Of a stretch of DNA of 64,000 bases, positions 23,425-32,344 are shown piece after piece. Within the stretch, counting starts at the first letter, position 1. Every line of letters begins with the position of its first letter. The notes under the pieces were generated by a model. That model saw only the letters and a list, made by a program, of their open reading frames with translations. It did no database searches and was not told where the DNA came from. The position numbers were made by a program, and so were the translations under genes. The stretch covers positions 1,426,001-1,490,000 of the forward strand of contig OZ244836.1 in NCBI GenBank assembly GCA_965220645.1, in the 5' to 3' direction. The stretch is from Aldehydirespirator sp965220645. GTDB lineage: Bacteria > Actinomycetota > Acidimicrobiia > Acidimicrobiales > Aldehydirespiratoraceae.

Positions 23425-24834
23425 CTACTGCAGGTACTGGGACAGGCCTCTCGGGAGATATCGGCCGTCGCCGGTCCGGCCCAGGTACTGGCCGCCGTCG
23501 ATGACCTTCTTGCCCCGCGAGAACACGGTCTCGACGTGGCCGGTCACCTCGATGCCCTCGTAGGCGGAGTAGTCCATGTTCATGTGATGGTTGTCAACGC
23601 TGATGGTCCACCGCTTGTCGGGGTCGTAGATCACGATGTCGGCGTCGGACCCCGGGGCGAGGATGCCCTTGCGCGGGTAGAGGCCCATCATGCGAGCCGG
23701 GGTGGTGGCGCACAGCTCGACCCAGCGGGCCAGGCCGATCTCGCCGGTGACCACACCCTGGTAGATCATGTCCATGCGGTGCTCGACGCCGCCGATCCCG
23801 TTGGGGATGGCCCGGAAGTCGTTCAGGCCCAGTTCCTTCTGCTCCTTCATGCAGAACGGGCAGTGATCGGTGGCTACCACCGCTAGGTCGTTGGTGCGCA
23901 GGCCCTTCCACAGATCGTCTTGATGGCCCTCGGCCCGCGACCGGATCGGCGTGGAGCACACGTAGCCGGCCCCTGCGAAGCCGGGCTTGTCCAGGTGCTC
24001 CTCCAGGCTGAAGTACAGGTACTGGGGGCACGTCTCGGCGAACACGTTCATGCCCGCGTCACGGGCCATGGCCACCTGCTCGAGGGCCTCGGAGGCCGAG
24101 AGGTGGACGATGTACAGCGGCGCCGCTCCCACCTTGGCGAGCTGGATCGCCCGGTGGGTGGCCTCCGACTCCAGTTCCTTGCGGCGCACGTACCCGTGCG
24201 TCACCGGGCTGATCTCGCCCCGCTCGAAGGCCTGCTCGGCCAGCACGTCGATGGCCAGGCCGTTCTCCGCGTGCATCATGATGAGCCCGCCGTTGCCCGC
24301 GGCCTGTTGCATGGCCCGCAGGATCTGACCGTCGTCGGCGAGGAACACGCCGGGATAGGCCATGAACAGCTTGAAGCTGGTGATGCCCTCGTTGACGAGG
24401 AGATCCATCTCCTTGAGCGAGTCGTTGTCGACGCCGCCGATGATCATGTGGAAGCCGTAGTCGATGGCGCAGTTGCCCTCGGCCTTGGCCATCCAGGCGT
24501 CGAGGCACTCCCGGACGTTCTCCCCGGTCTTCTGCACCGCGAAATCGACGATCGTGGTGGTGCCCCCCCAGGCCGCGGCCCGCGTGCCCGTCTCGAAGGT
24601 GTCGGAGGCGAAGGTCCCACCGAAGGGCAACTCCATGTGGGTGTGGACGTCGACGCCGCCGGGCACCACCAGCCTTCCGGTGGCGTCGATGACCTCCGCG
24701 CCCTGCTCGGCCGCGGCCGCGATGTCGCTGCCGGGGCGCAGCACTGCCGTCACCTGCTCGCCGTCGATGAGAACCTCGGCCGGATCCGCGCCGGTCGAGC
24801 TAACGACGGTGCCTCCCTTTATCAGAGTTGTCAT
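23425..24834 (-). CDS. hydA: Dihydropyrimidinase / hydantoinase
   Basis: Protein of 469 aa. It opens 5,6-dihydrouracil (or hydantoins) to N-carbamoyl-beta-amino acids. The binuclear metal site is recognisable: GGVDVHTHMELPFGG with His64 and His66, the carboxylated lysine in ITSFKLFMAYPG (Lys155), then MMHAENG, YIVHLSASEAL and the Asp in VVATDHCPF. Length and order match bacterial dihydropyrimidinases. The next gene upstream encodes the amidohydrolase that would take its product. Confidence 0.94.
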   Translation of the reverse strand: MTTLIKGGTVVSSTGADPAEVLIDGEQVTAVLRPGSDIAAAAEQGAEVIDATGRLVVPGGVDVHTHMELPFGGTFASDTFETGTRAAAWGGTTTIVDFAVQKTGENVRECLDAWMAKAEGNCAIDYGFHMIIGGVDNDSLKEMDLLVNEGITSFKLFMAYPGVFLADDGQILRAMQQAAGNGGLIMMHAENGLAIDVLAEQAFERGEISPVTHGYVRRKELESEATHRAIQLAKVGAAPLYIVHLSASEALEQVAMARDAGMNVFAETCPQYLYFSLEEHLDKPGFAGAGYVCSTPIRSRAEGHQDDLWKGLRTNDLAVVATDHCPFCMKEQKELGLNDFRAIPNGIGGVEHRMDMIYQGVVTGEIGLARWVELCATTPARMMGLYPRKGILAPGSDADIVIYDPDKRWTISVDNHHMNMDYSAYEGIEVTGHVETVFSRGKKVIDGGQYLGRTGDGRYLPRGLSQYLQ

Positions 24835-24904
24835 CTTCGTCTCCTTCCGGGTTGCTCCAGGTGTGCGACTCGAGGACCGGGGGAGGGGATTCGCGGGCTA
24901 CAGG

Positions 24905-25747
24905 TCAGGGAGCGGTCAGGGGTCCGTAGGCGTCGGGGCGGCGGTCCCGGTAGAAGGCCCACTGGGACCGGACCTCCTCGACCTGGTCCAGGTCGAGATC
25001 CCGCACCACCAGTTCCTCCGCGCGGTCCGACGCGGTGCCGTCCACGAACTGCCCCCTCGGGTTGGCGAAGTACGAGGTGCCGTAGAAGTCGTTGTCGCCC
25101 AGCGGCTCGATCCCGACCCGATTGATGGCCCCTACGAAGTACATGTTGGCCACGGCGGCTGAGGTCTGCTCGAGCTGCCACAGGTACGCGGACAGGCCGC
25201 GGCTGGTGGCCGACGGGTTGAACACGATCTCAGCGCCCGCCAGCCCCAGCGCCCGCCAGCCCTCGGGGAAGTGGCGGTCATAGCAGATGTACACCCCGAC
25301 CGTGCCCACCGCGGTCTCGAACACCGGGTAGCCGAGGTTGCCGGGGCGGAAGTAGAACTTCTCCCAGAACCCCTTGACCTGGGGGATGTGGGTCTTGCGG
25401 TACTTGCCCAAGTAGCTGCCGTCGGCGTCGATGACCGCGGCGGTGTTGTACAGGAACCCGGCCTGCTCGTTCTCGTACATGGGCAGCACCAGCACCATCT
25501 CGTGCTTGGCCGCCAGCTCCTGGAACCGCTTGGTGGTGGGACCGTCGGGTATGGCCTCGGCGTAGGAGTAGAACTCCGTGTCCTGCACCTGGCAGAAGTA
25601 GGGACCGTAGAACAGCTCCTGGAAGCACATGACCTTGGCGCCGGCTGAAGCGGCCTCGGCCACGTACTTCTCGTGGAGTTCGATCATCGACTCCTTGTCG
25701 CCGGTCCAAGCGACTTGGACAATTGCCGAAGTAACCGTTCGTGCCAT
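24905..25747 (-). CDS. Nitrilase-superfamily N-carbamoyl-beta-alanine amidohydrolase
   Basis: Protein of 280 aa, first gene of the leftward operon. The Glu-Lys-Cys triad is visible: MCFQELFYGPYF (Glu44), LGKYRKTHIPQVKGFWEKFY (Lys118) and VGVYICYDRHFPEGWRALG (Cys155). It should hydrolyse the N-carbamoyl-beta-alanine made by HydA to beta-alanine, CO2 and ammonia. The closest family is beta-ureidopropionase or N-carbamoylputrescine amidase-like; genomic context favours the former. A candidate operator lies 60-100 bases upstream. Confidence 0.9.
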   Translation of the reverse strand: MARTVTSAIVQVAWTGDKESMIELHEKYVAEAASAGAKVMCFQELFYGPYFCQVQDTEFYSYAEAIPDGPTTKRFQELAAKHEMVLVLPMYENEQAGFLYNTAAVIDADGSYLGKYRKTHIPQVKGFWEKFYFRPGNLGYPVFETAVGTVGVYICYDRHFPEGWRALGLAGAEIVFNPSATSRGLSAYLWQLEQTSAAVANMYFVGAINRVGIEPLGDNDFYGTSYFANPRGQFVDGTASDRAEELVVRDLDLDQVEEVRSQWAFYRDRRPDAYGPLTAP

Positions 25748-25806
25748 CCGTCCTCCCCCCTCATCTCATCGGATGCCCGCCCGAATCGAGAGAAAGAACG
25801 ATCTTA

Positions 25807-25849
25807 GCGAACTGCTTCCTGCCCTCGCAGAAGAAATTTCGCAGTTCGC
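25807..25849 (-). promoter_or_regulatory. Spaced perfect inverted repeat upstream of the pyrimidine operon
   Basis: GCGAACTGC at 25807-25815 and GCAGTTCGC at 25841-25849 are exact complements, 34 bases centre to centre, 60-100 bases upstream of the first gene (start 25747). The spacing is near three helical turns, as for a dimer binding two sites on one face. A second small inverted repeat ATAGCG (25891-25896) / CGCTAT (25905-25910) lies further away, toward the gene ending at 25978. No regulator gene is adjacent. Confidence 0.45.
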
Positions 25850-25977
25850 GCCTGCACAGTTGGCAATTGGCACCTCTTTGAGGGCTGGCTATAGCGTCTA
25901 ACAGCGCTATTGCCGCGAGTCCTTTGCGCAGATAGCCCAATATTCAAATGTTCTTGCACAGAATCCGGCAGATTTGC

Positions 25978-26487
25978 TCAATTCTGAAGCTTGCGGCGTG
26001 AGGAAATGACGCCGGTATCGAATCCGGCCAGGTGCAGACCGCCATGGAACCGGGCGTGCTCGATCTTGAGGCAGCGGTCCATCACCACGTCGAGTCCGGC
26101 TGCGGCGCAGCGTCGAGCCGCCTCGGCGCTCCATAGCCCGAGTTGCGCCCAGAAGACCGGAGCCCCGATTGCGATGGCCTCGTCTGCGACGGAGGGCAGA
26201 TCCTCGGAGCGGCGAAACACGTCGACGATGTCGGGTGTGACCGGCACATCGGCGAGCGACGCGTACACCCGCCGGCCGAGGATCTCGCTCCCGGCCGCAC
26301 GGGGATTCACCGGGTATACCTCGAAGTCGGTGGACGAAGACAGCAGGTAGGTGAGAACGAAGTAGCTGGCCCGGGCCAGGCTGGACGAGGCGCCGACGAC
26401 AGCCACCGAGCGAGATCGGTCCAGAATGCGCTGGCGCTCACGTGCGGTCGGCGGCGTCCAGCCCTCCACGGGCGGATGCTCAGCCAT
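25978..26487 (-). CDS. CoA-binding domain protein (YccU type)
   Basis: Protein of 169 aa. Its Rossmann-like CoA-binding fold is shown by SRSVAVVGASSSLARASYFV, FEVYPVNPRAAGSEILGRRVYASLADVP (two conserved blocks), DIVDVFRRSEDLP and FWAQLGLWSAEAARRC. The cysteine/C-terminal block AGLDVVMDRCLKIEHARFHGGLHLAGFDTG is typical of the stand-alone group. ATG 26487 lies 8 bases inside the metY end, so it is translated with metY. Its function is not established; these often accompany O-acetylhomoserine sulfhydrylases. Confidence 0.9.
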   Translation of the reverse strand: MAEHPPVEGWTPPTARERQRILDRSRSVAVVGASSSLARASYFVLTYLLSSSTDFEVYPVNPRAAGSEILGRRVYASLADVPVTPDIVDVFRRSEDLPSVADEAIAIGAPVFWAQLGLWSAEAARRCAAAGLDVVMDRCLKIEHARFHGGLHLAGFDTGVISSRRKLQN

Positions 26488-27778
26488 CCGGATCCCTCGT
26501 TGCCGCGGCCAAGGCCTGGTCGAGGTCCCAGATGATGTCGGCGACGTCCTCGAGCCCGACCGATATGCGCACCATGTCCGGCGAGACGCCGCCCGCCTCC
26601 AACTCGGCGTCGGAGAGCTGCTGATGGGTGGTGGAGGCCGGATGGATCACCAGCGTCTTGGCGTCGCCCACATTGGCCAGATGCGACACCATCCGCAGAG
26701 ACTCGATGAAGCGGGCGCCTGCGGCCCGCCCGCCCACCACGCCGAAGGTGAAGATGGCGCCCGGTCCCTTGGGCAGGTAGCGGCAGGCCAGGTCATGCTG
26801 GGGATGGTCGGGCAGCCCCGCCCACAGCACCCACGCCACCCGGTCGTCGGCGTCGAGCCATTCGGCCACTGCTCGGGCGTTGGCGACGTGGGCCTCCATG
26901 CGCAGCGGCAGCGTCTCCAGCCCCTGCAGCAAGAGGAAGGCGTTGAACGGCGACAGGCAGGCCCCCACGTCACGCAGTTGCTCGGCCCGCACCTTCGTGC
27001 AGAAGGCGTACTCACCGAAGTTGTCCCACCAGCGCAGCTGGTTGTAGCTGGGAATCGGCTCGGTCATGTGAGGGAATCGGCCCGAGTCCCAGTCGAAGCG
27101 GCCCGCCTCGACGATCACGCCGCCTATGGAGGTGCCGTGGCCGCCGATGAACTTGGTGGCCGAGTGAAGGGCGATGTCAGCGCCGTAGTCGAGGGGGCGG
27201 CACAGATAGGGCGTGGCGAAGGTGGAGTCCACTGCCAGCGGCAGCTTGTGGGCGGCCGCGACGCCAGCGAGGGCGACGAGGTCGGCCACCGCGCCCGAGG
27301 GGTTGGAGATGGTCTCGGTGTAGAGCAGCTTCGTGTTGGGGCGCACGGCGGCTGCGAAGGCGTCGGGGTCGGTTCCGTCCACGAACGTCGTGTCGATGCC
27401 CAGACGTCGCAGCGTCACGTCGAACTGGGTGTAGGTGCCTCCGTAGAGCCCGGCCGCGGCCACCATGTGGTCTCCCGCGTTGGCCAGTGCGGTAACGGTC
27501 AGGAACTCGGCGGCCTGCCCGCTGGCGGTGGCTACTGCCCCGATCCCTCCCTCGAGGCTGGCCATGCGTTCCTCGAATGCAGCCGTGGTCGGGTTCGAGA
27601 TCCGGGTGTAGATGGTGCCGTACTTCTGCAGGGCGAAAAGGTCGGCGGCGTCGGCGGTGTCCTCGAAGACGAAGCTCGTGGATTGGTAGATGGGCACGGC
27701 CCGGGCACCGGTGGTGGGATCGGGCTGGCTGCCCGCGTGCAAGGCCCGGGTCCGGAACCCCCATTGCCGGTCGTCCAT
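26480..27778 (-). CDS. metY: O-acetylhomoserine sulfhydrylase
   Basis: Protein of 432 aa from ATG 27778; the frame is open much further upstream but that region is antisense to the rightward gene at 27878. It belongs to the PLP Cys/Met-metabolism family: TRALHAGSQPDPTTGARAVP at the N-terminus, RISNPTTAAFEERMA, SGQAAEFLTV, and the PLP lysine in LHSATKFIGGHGTSIGG (Lys209). It makes homocysteine from O-acetylhomoserine and sulfide. The sulfite reductase/siroheme operon about 17 kb away could supply sulfide. Confidence 0.93.
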   Translation of the reverse strand: MDDRQWGFRTRALHAGSQPDPTTGARAVPIYQSTSFVFEDTADAADLFALQKYGTIYTRISNPTTAAFEERMASLEGGIGAVATASGQAAEFLTVTALANAGDHMVAAAGLYGGTYTQFDVTLRRLGIDTTFVDGTDPDAFAAAVRPNTKLLYTETISNPSGAVADLVALAGVAAAHKLPLAVDSTFATPYLCRPLDYGADIALHSATKFIGGHGTSIGGVIVEAGRFDWDSGRFPHMTEPIPSYNQLRWWDNFGEYAFCTKVRAEQLRDVGACLSPFNAFLLLQGLETLPLRMEAHVANARAVAEWLDADDRVAWVLWAGLPDHPQHDLACRYLPKGPGAIFTFGVVGGRAAGARFIESLRMVSHLANVGDAKTLVIHPASTTHQQLSDAELEAGGVSPDMVRISVGLEDVADIIWDLDQALAAATRDPDG

Positions 27779-27877
27779 GCCCCGACGATAGTCAGGGCTG
27801 GCGTCGCGGCCACCGTGGTACGACCGCCGCCTTGCGGGAGGACGATTCGGCGCAGCGCGGATAGGGCTGTACCTTCC

Positions 27878-28375
27878 GTGTCGGTGGCATCGTTCAGCAC
27901 CGAGACGATCGCCTTCGATTCGGGCGACACCTCGCCCGTTCTTCGCGAGATGGAGAGCCTGGTGGCTCGGGGCGATGGCCTGGGCTGGATCAACATCGGT
28001 CCCGGGCTGCGGGACGACCAGATCGACGCGCTGCCGACGCCCTCGCCGTTGGGCCGCTGGTTCTCGGGACGGGGACCGGCCGTGCCCATGGCCACCTGGA
28101 CCCCGCCACACCGGGACCGGAACGCCTCGGTGCCGACAGTCGGCGTGGAGCACGGTGCCGGCCCCAAGGCGCTGGACCGGCTCAGTGACGCCGGTGCACC
28201 GCTGCCGGCGGGTTGGCGCAAGGTGCAGGACCACGCCAAGAACGGGATCGTCGTGCACCCCGCTCCGGGCGCGTCGCACGACGCGGTGTTGCGCTGGCTG
28301 CTATCGGTGTGCTGGGCGCTGTGCCCCATTGACATAGAGGACCACTGGATCGCGGAGATCCACCGCCCTACCTAG
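27878..28375 (+). CDS. Uncharacterised protein (about 165 aa)
   Basis: Divergent from metY. The start is GTG 27878 or GTG 27884; TACCTT at 27870-27875 could be a -10 for a leaderless transcript at the second. Conserved-looking segments are LREMESLVARGDGLGWINIGPG, GRWFSGRGPAVPMATWTPP, VGVEHGAGPKALDRL, GWRKVQDHAKNGIVV and LLSVCWALCPIDIEDHW. No signal peptide, no membrane segment. I recognise it only as a conserved actinobacterial protein of unknown function; the last ~50 residues look like a small alpha/beta domain. Confidence 0.75.
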   Translation: MSVASFSTETIAFDSGDTSPVLREMESLVARGDGLGWINIGPGLRDDQIDALPTPSPLGRWFSGRGPAVPMATWTPPHRDRNASVPTVGVEHGAGPKALDRLSDAGAPLPAGWRKVQDHAKNGIVVHPAPGASHDAVLRWLLSVCWALCPIDIEDHWIAEIHRPT

Positions 28376-28489
28376 GGTTGCCGCGGCGTAGCAGGGCGAT
28401 TTCTTGGGGCGGATTCTGTGGACATGGAGCGCAAGACCAACCCGAGATCTGGTGGGCCGGCGGCGACGGAGGCAAGTCGACCCGCCCGG

Positions 28490-29446
28490 TTAGGTCCTGA
28501 CCACTGCCTCCACGATCAGGTCGATGACGGCCTGAGCGTCGGCGTCCCAGACGACGTCGTGGGCGGGTGGGGCAGGCTCTGCGGCGATGGCAGCCGGGGG
28601 GCGCACGTCGGTGACGGTCATGCCCCGGGTGTGCTCGCCGTGGAGTTCCACCGCCACCGGATGGCTTGATCGCCGGAACAGGTGAGGGTGCGTGACCGCG
28701 ATGATGGCGGTGGCGTCATGCACCGGGGCTGCCTTAAGGCCGAACTCGCGACACCGGTCGTAGGCGTATTCCAACAGACCTGCGGCGAAGTCGGACGCAG
28801 GAGTGCCGGCGGCGCGCATCCGCGACGCCTCATCCCCGCCCAGCAGGACCTTATGGGTCACGTCCAAACCCACCATCGTCAGCGGGGCTGCCTCGCGGAA
28901 GACGATGGCCGCGGCCTCGGGATCAGCCCAGACGTTGAACTCGGCCACGGGAGTGACGTTGCCGGCGTGGGCACCCCCGCCCATGATCGTGAGACCGGCC
29001 AGGCGGTTGCGCAGGTCCGGGTCGCGCCGCAACGCGAGGGCCACGTTCGTCAGTGGGCCCACCGCCACCAGATGCAGGTCGTCAACGGAGCGGGCCGTGT
29101 CGCACAGGAAGGCCACGGCATCGTTGGAGGTGACCGAGCGGGACAGTGCGGGCAGGGTCACATCGCCCAGGCCAGTGGCTCCGTGGATCCGGGCCGCATC
29201 CATCGTGGGCGCGATGAGCGGGCGGGCGGCGCCCCGGTGCACTTCAACGTCCAGGCCCGCCACCTGAGCAGTGATCAGGGCGTTGTGGGTCGTGTGCTCG
29301 ATGCCCACATTGCCGTTGACGGTTGTGATCCCTACCAACTCGCCGTGATGGGCGGCGGTAAGGATGGCGATGGCGTCGTCAAGGCCGGGGTCACAGTCCA
29401 GCACGATCCGGGGCGGGACTGGCGCGACGTCGGGGGTCATTCTCAC
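28490..29446 (-). CDS. Inosine/uridine-preferring nucleoside hydrolase
   Basis: Protein of 318 aa. Family metal-binding motif PRIVLDCDPGLDDAIAIL near the N-terminus, then LVGITTVNGNVGIEHTTHNA and FNVWADPEAAAIVFREA, and a late HDATAIIAVTHPHLF, which holds the third metal Asp. It cleaves N-glycosidic bonds of nucleosides to base plus ribose. A ribokinase gene lies 62 bases upstream on the same strand and would phosphorylate the released ribose, making a two-gene nucleoside-salvage unit. Confidence 0.93.
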   Translation of the reverse strand: MRMTPDVAPVPPRIVLDCDPGLDDAIAILTAAHHGELVGITTVNGNVGIEHTTHNALITAQVAGLDVEVHRGAARPLIAPTMDAARIHGATGLGDVTLPALSRSVTSNDAVAFLCDTARSVDDLHLVAVGPLTNVALALRRDPDLRNRLAGLTIMGGGAHAGNVTPVAEFNVWADPEAAAIVFREAAPLTMVGLDVTHKVLLGGDEASRMRAAGTPASDFAAGLLEYAYDRCREFGLKAAPVHDATAIIAVTHPHLFRRSSHPVAVELHGEHTRGMTVTDVRPPAAIAAEPAPPAHDVVWDADAQAVIDLIVEAVVRT

Positions 29447-29508
29447 GAGCCTACGCGGGGCCCAGGCGCGAGCGGAAGATCCTGACTACCCGTCGCCTGT
29501 CCGCTCGT

Positions 29509-30450
29509 CTAGGCGCCGAGCAGGTGCTCGATGTCGGCCCTGGTCGGCAGGGACGGCTGGGCGCCGTGGCGCAACGTGGCGGCCGCGCCCACCCTCACGG
29601 CCCACTGTGTGGCCCCCAGGAGATCGGCGCCGCCGACGAGAGCGTCGGCAAGCGCTCCGCAGAAGGCGTCTCCGGCTGCAGTCGTGTCGACGGGCACGAC
29701 TGCTGGCGCCGGTACGTGGGTGGCGTCAGTGGGCGTGACGACCATCGCGCCAGCCGCTCCCAGGGTCACTACTGCAGCCGCGACCGGCAGCCCTCGGGCC
29801 AAGGCCACCGCAGTCCTGGGGTCGACGCGGCCGATGGGGGAGAGTCCAGCGTGGCCCGCCAGAGTCGCCAGTTCGGTCTGGTTGGGCACGATCACGTCCA
29901 CCCCGTCGAGTAGCTCCGACGGCAGCATGGTGGCCGGCGCGGGCGCGGGATTGAGCACGACCGTGCCGCGGGCGCAACGAACTGCCGCCGCGACCGCCTC
30001 GAGAGGCACCTCCAACTGCAGTAGCACCACCTCCGCGGCATCGAGCACTCCGGCCGCGCTCTCCACGTCGGCGGAGCTGACCCGGCCATTGGCGCCGGGG
30101 CTCACGACGATGGCGTTGTCACCGTCGGCACCAACCGCGATCAGAGCCGTGCCGCTTGGAGTGCCCTCGGTGGTCAGCAGGGATGCCGTGTCGACGCCGG
30201 CCGAGTCCATCGTCGAGCGCAGCATCGTGCCCGCGTCGTCGTCGCCGACCCGCCCGATCATGGCGACCCGCCGGCCGAGACGGGCCGCAGCGACAGCCTG
30301 GTTGGCGCCCTTGCCACCGGGAATGAGCCGCAGGTCGCCGCCCAGCACGGTCTCACCCGCCACCGGGATCGTCTCCACTTCCACGACTAGGTCGAGGTTG
30401 GCGCTACCAACGACCGCAACCTCTGGCCTCGCCCTCAGGTCATCGGCCAT
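29509..30450 (-). CDS. rbsK: Ribokinase
   Basis: Protein of 313 aa of the PfkB family. N-terminal VAVVGSANLDLVVEVETIP and LRLIPGGKGANQAVAAARLG carry the sugar-binding Asp and GGKGAN. The anion hole and catalytic base are in VPVDTTAAGDAFCGALAD (usually GAGDAF). It phosphorylates ribose (or deoxyribose) to ribose 5-phosphate. It precedes the nucleoside hydrolase in the same operon, which supports this substrate. Confidence 0.92.
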   Translation of the reverse strand: MADDLRARPEVAVVGSANLDLVVEVETIPVAGETVLGGDLRLIPGGKGANQAVAAARLGRRVAMIGRVGDDDAGTMLRSTMDSAGVDTASLLTTEGTPSGTALIAVGADGDNAIVVSPGANGRVSSADVESAAGVLDAAEVVLLQLEVPLEAVAAAVRCARGTVVLNPAPAPATMLPSELLDGVDVIVPNQTELATLAGHAGLSPIGRVDPRTAVALARGLPVAAAVVTLGAAGAMVVTPTDATHVPAPAVVPVDTTAAGDAFCGALADALVGGADLLGATQWAVRVGAAATLRHGAQPSLPTRADIEHLLGA

Positions 30451-30579
30451 CGCCGCAGTCTATGGTCGCCCCTTGCACCGCTTCATGAGCGGCCTAATGA
30501 TTGGCCGGGCCGGCGGACGGCCGAGGCGCTTGGAGCATGCGCGGTTAGGTGATGGCGCCTCGCGGGGCAGCGTCGTGTC

Positions 30580-30630
30580 TCCCGCTCTGGTTCGCGGCGC
30601 GCACGGGCCGCTCGGGCCACGGCCTCGCTC
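30580..30630. repeat. Dispersed intergenic repeat, copy 1
   Basis: 51 bp that recur at 62350-62400 with four differences; the last 29 bases are identical. It contains GGCCG/CGGCC arms able to form a hairpin. A weaker match continues to about 30684 and covers the stop codon of the leftward cNMP-binding gene. The rest of 30451-30678 holds no gene that I can support. Confidence 0.8.
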
Positions 30631-30678
30631 CCCGCCTCACGAAGACTCAAACGGATCGCTGCCTATCCGCCCGCCCTC

Positions 30679-31092
30679 TCAGCGGACGGCACTCTCCTTG
30701 AGTTCGGAGAGTCGGCGAACTGCGCACACCAGGATCTCCTTGGCCAGAGTGGGGCTCTCGTCGAGCATGGCGCAGAACTCCCGCCGGTTGAGCGCGTTCA
30801 CCACCATGTCGGTGTCGGCGGTAACGGTGGCGGTGCGCGGGATGCCGGCCACGAGAGACAGTTCCCCGAAGAAGTCGCCAGGGCCGAGGCGAGCTACTTC
30901 CTTGCCCGCGCGGCTTACTGTGGCGGTGCCCTCCGAGATGATCATGAACTCCCGGCCGTAGGTGCCCTCGTTCGTGAGCACGCGACCCTTCGCCACCCGC
31001 AAGGGCGTGATCAGCGAACCCATCTGCTTGAGCTCCCGATTGGACAGCTCGGAGAAGAGTTCGATCTTTGCCAGTGTGTCGTCGACGGTCAT
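30679..31092 (-). CDS. Cyclic-nucleotide-binding domain protein
   Basis: Protein of 137 aa consisting of one cNMP-binding beta-roll: LAKIELFSELSNRELKQMGS, REFMIISEGTATVSRAG and the phosphate-binding cassette GPGDFFGELSLVAGIPRTAT (GELSL..G.PR.AT), with the conserved Glu and Arg in place. No DNA-binding domain follows, so it is not a CRP-type regulator by itself. It probably senses cAMP/cGMP or acts as a protein-interaction module. It is monocistronic and leftward, with no informative partner. Confidence 0.9.
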   Translation of the reverse strand: MTVDDTLAKIELFSELSNRELKQMGSLITPLRVAKGRVLTNEGTYGREFMIISEGTATVSRAGKEVARLGPGDFFGELSLVAGIPRTATVTADTDMVVNALNRREFCAMLDESPTLAKEILVCAVRRLSELKESAVR

Positions 31093-31201
31093 GCCTGCCT
31101 CCGTTGTTGTCTCCGACTCCGTTGTAGCGGCAGGGGCGCGGTTCGATACCCGCCGCCGATGTGGAATCGGTCACAGCATCCCCAGTGCCTGACCGCGGCG
31201 G

Positions 31202-32164
31202 CTAGAGCACGGCGACCGGGTTGACGGGGGAGCCGCAGCCGCCCACGAAGGGCTCCGGGTTGGCCTGGAGGAGGAACTCGTAGCGACCCTCCTCGGCGCA
31301 TGCTGCAGCCAGGGCTTCCAGGTCCCAGTTCTGGCCCTGGGTCATGCCCATGTCCACCACATGCAAGCAGTGCACACCCAGCGCGTCATCCCAGTTCGGA
31401 CCGGGAAAAACCTCGTAGATGTAGGTGTCGTCGGCCATGGCGGCCACATCGTTGCGCCAGAACCAGCGCACTGCGTCCAAGCCCGGGCCGGGGCTGGTGC
31501 CGTCGGCATCGGGCCCCGTCACGTACGCCATCGCCCCCATCTCGCGGAACACCTGCATCCGACCGGTGCGCAGCAGCACGATGTCTCCGGGGCGCATGCG
31601 CACCCGCCCGAATTCGGCGGCCTCGTCGAGGTCGTCGGGTGTGACCTCGTGGTCGCTGGACAGACGCTCAAGACCCTTGGCTGCGCACACATCGAGCAGC
31701 ACGCCCCGGCCGGTGAGGTGGCGGACGTTCTCGATTCCGAGCACCGTGGCGCCGCCAGTGGGGTTGATCGACGAGATCGGCACACCGTTGTAGAGGGTGT
31801 TGTCGTAGCTCACGTGGGACAGGCCGTCCCAGTGGGTGGCGGCCTGCAGGGGCATGGTCACGATGTCGTCGGAGAAGTGGGGGACCATGCCCTTGCCGTC
31901 GGCGTCGCCGAGGTCGGGACTGTGGATCTTGACCATGGCGTGCAGCGGGTTGATCCGTCCGTGCATCTGCCCGATCTGCACGCCGTCGGAGTAGCTCAGA
32001 TCCAGAGCGCACGACACCCGCCGGCCGGTGCGAACCAGCGAGGCCGCGTGAGCCACAGCGTCGTCGGTGATCAGGTTGAGCGTGCCGAGGCGGTCGTCGT
32101 CGCCCCAGCGGCCCCAGTTGCGGACCTCGTCTCGCACCGCGTAGAAGGCGTCGCTGAAGCTCAT
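31202..32164 (-). CDS. Cyclase / kynurenine-formamidase-like metal hydrolase
   Basis: Protein of 320 aa from ATG 32164 with GGGAG upstream; a longer frame to 32242 has no better site. It belongs to the Cyclase family (PF04199): RWGDDDRLGTLNLITDD, the metal motif ATHWDGLSHVSYDNTLYNG (HxxxxxH/D type), VLLDVCAAKGLERL and LRTGRMQVF, and ending GCGSPVNPVAVL. Such enzymes hydrolyse cyclic amides or N-formyl compounds. The substrate here is unknown. Confidence 0.88.
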   Translation of the reverse strand: MSFSDAFYAVRDEVRNWGRWGDDDRLGTLNLITDDAVAHAASLVRTGRRVSCALDLSYSDGVQIGQMHGRINPLHAMVKIHSPDLGDADGKGMVPHFSDDIVTMPLQAATHWDGLSHVSYDNTLYNGVPISSINPTGGATVLGIENVRHLTGRGVLLDVCAAKGLERLSSDHEVTPDDLDEAAEFGRVRMRPGDIVLLRTGRMQVFREMGAMAYVTGPDADGTSPGPGLDAVRWFWRNDVAAMADDTYIYEVFPGPNWDDALGVHCLHVVDMGMTQGQNWDLEALAAACAEEGRYEFLLQANPEPFVGGCGSPVNPVAVL

Positions 32165-32344
32165 TCTGTCTCCCGGAGGGCTCGAGGGGGCTGGGGGAAA
32201 TTCAACAGTACGGGCCAGCGAACTGTTGTTGCGGGTGCGCATGGCACGGCCGGGACATTAGCTTTGGCCTATGTTGGGCTTGATGTCGGGAAACGGACGC
32301 CGTCCGGATTCTTCGGGAGCGGCACCGATTCCGGGGGCCGCACT

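Noticed and set aside
26426..27877. Rightward frame of 649 codons ending at 28375
   Set aside because: The first ~480 codons are antisense to metY and the CoA-binding gene; only the last ~165 codons were kept as a gene.
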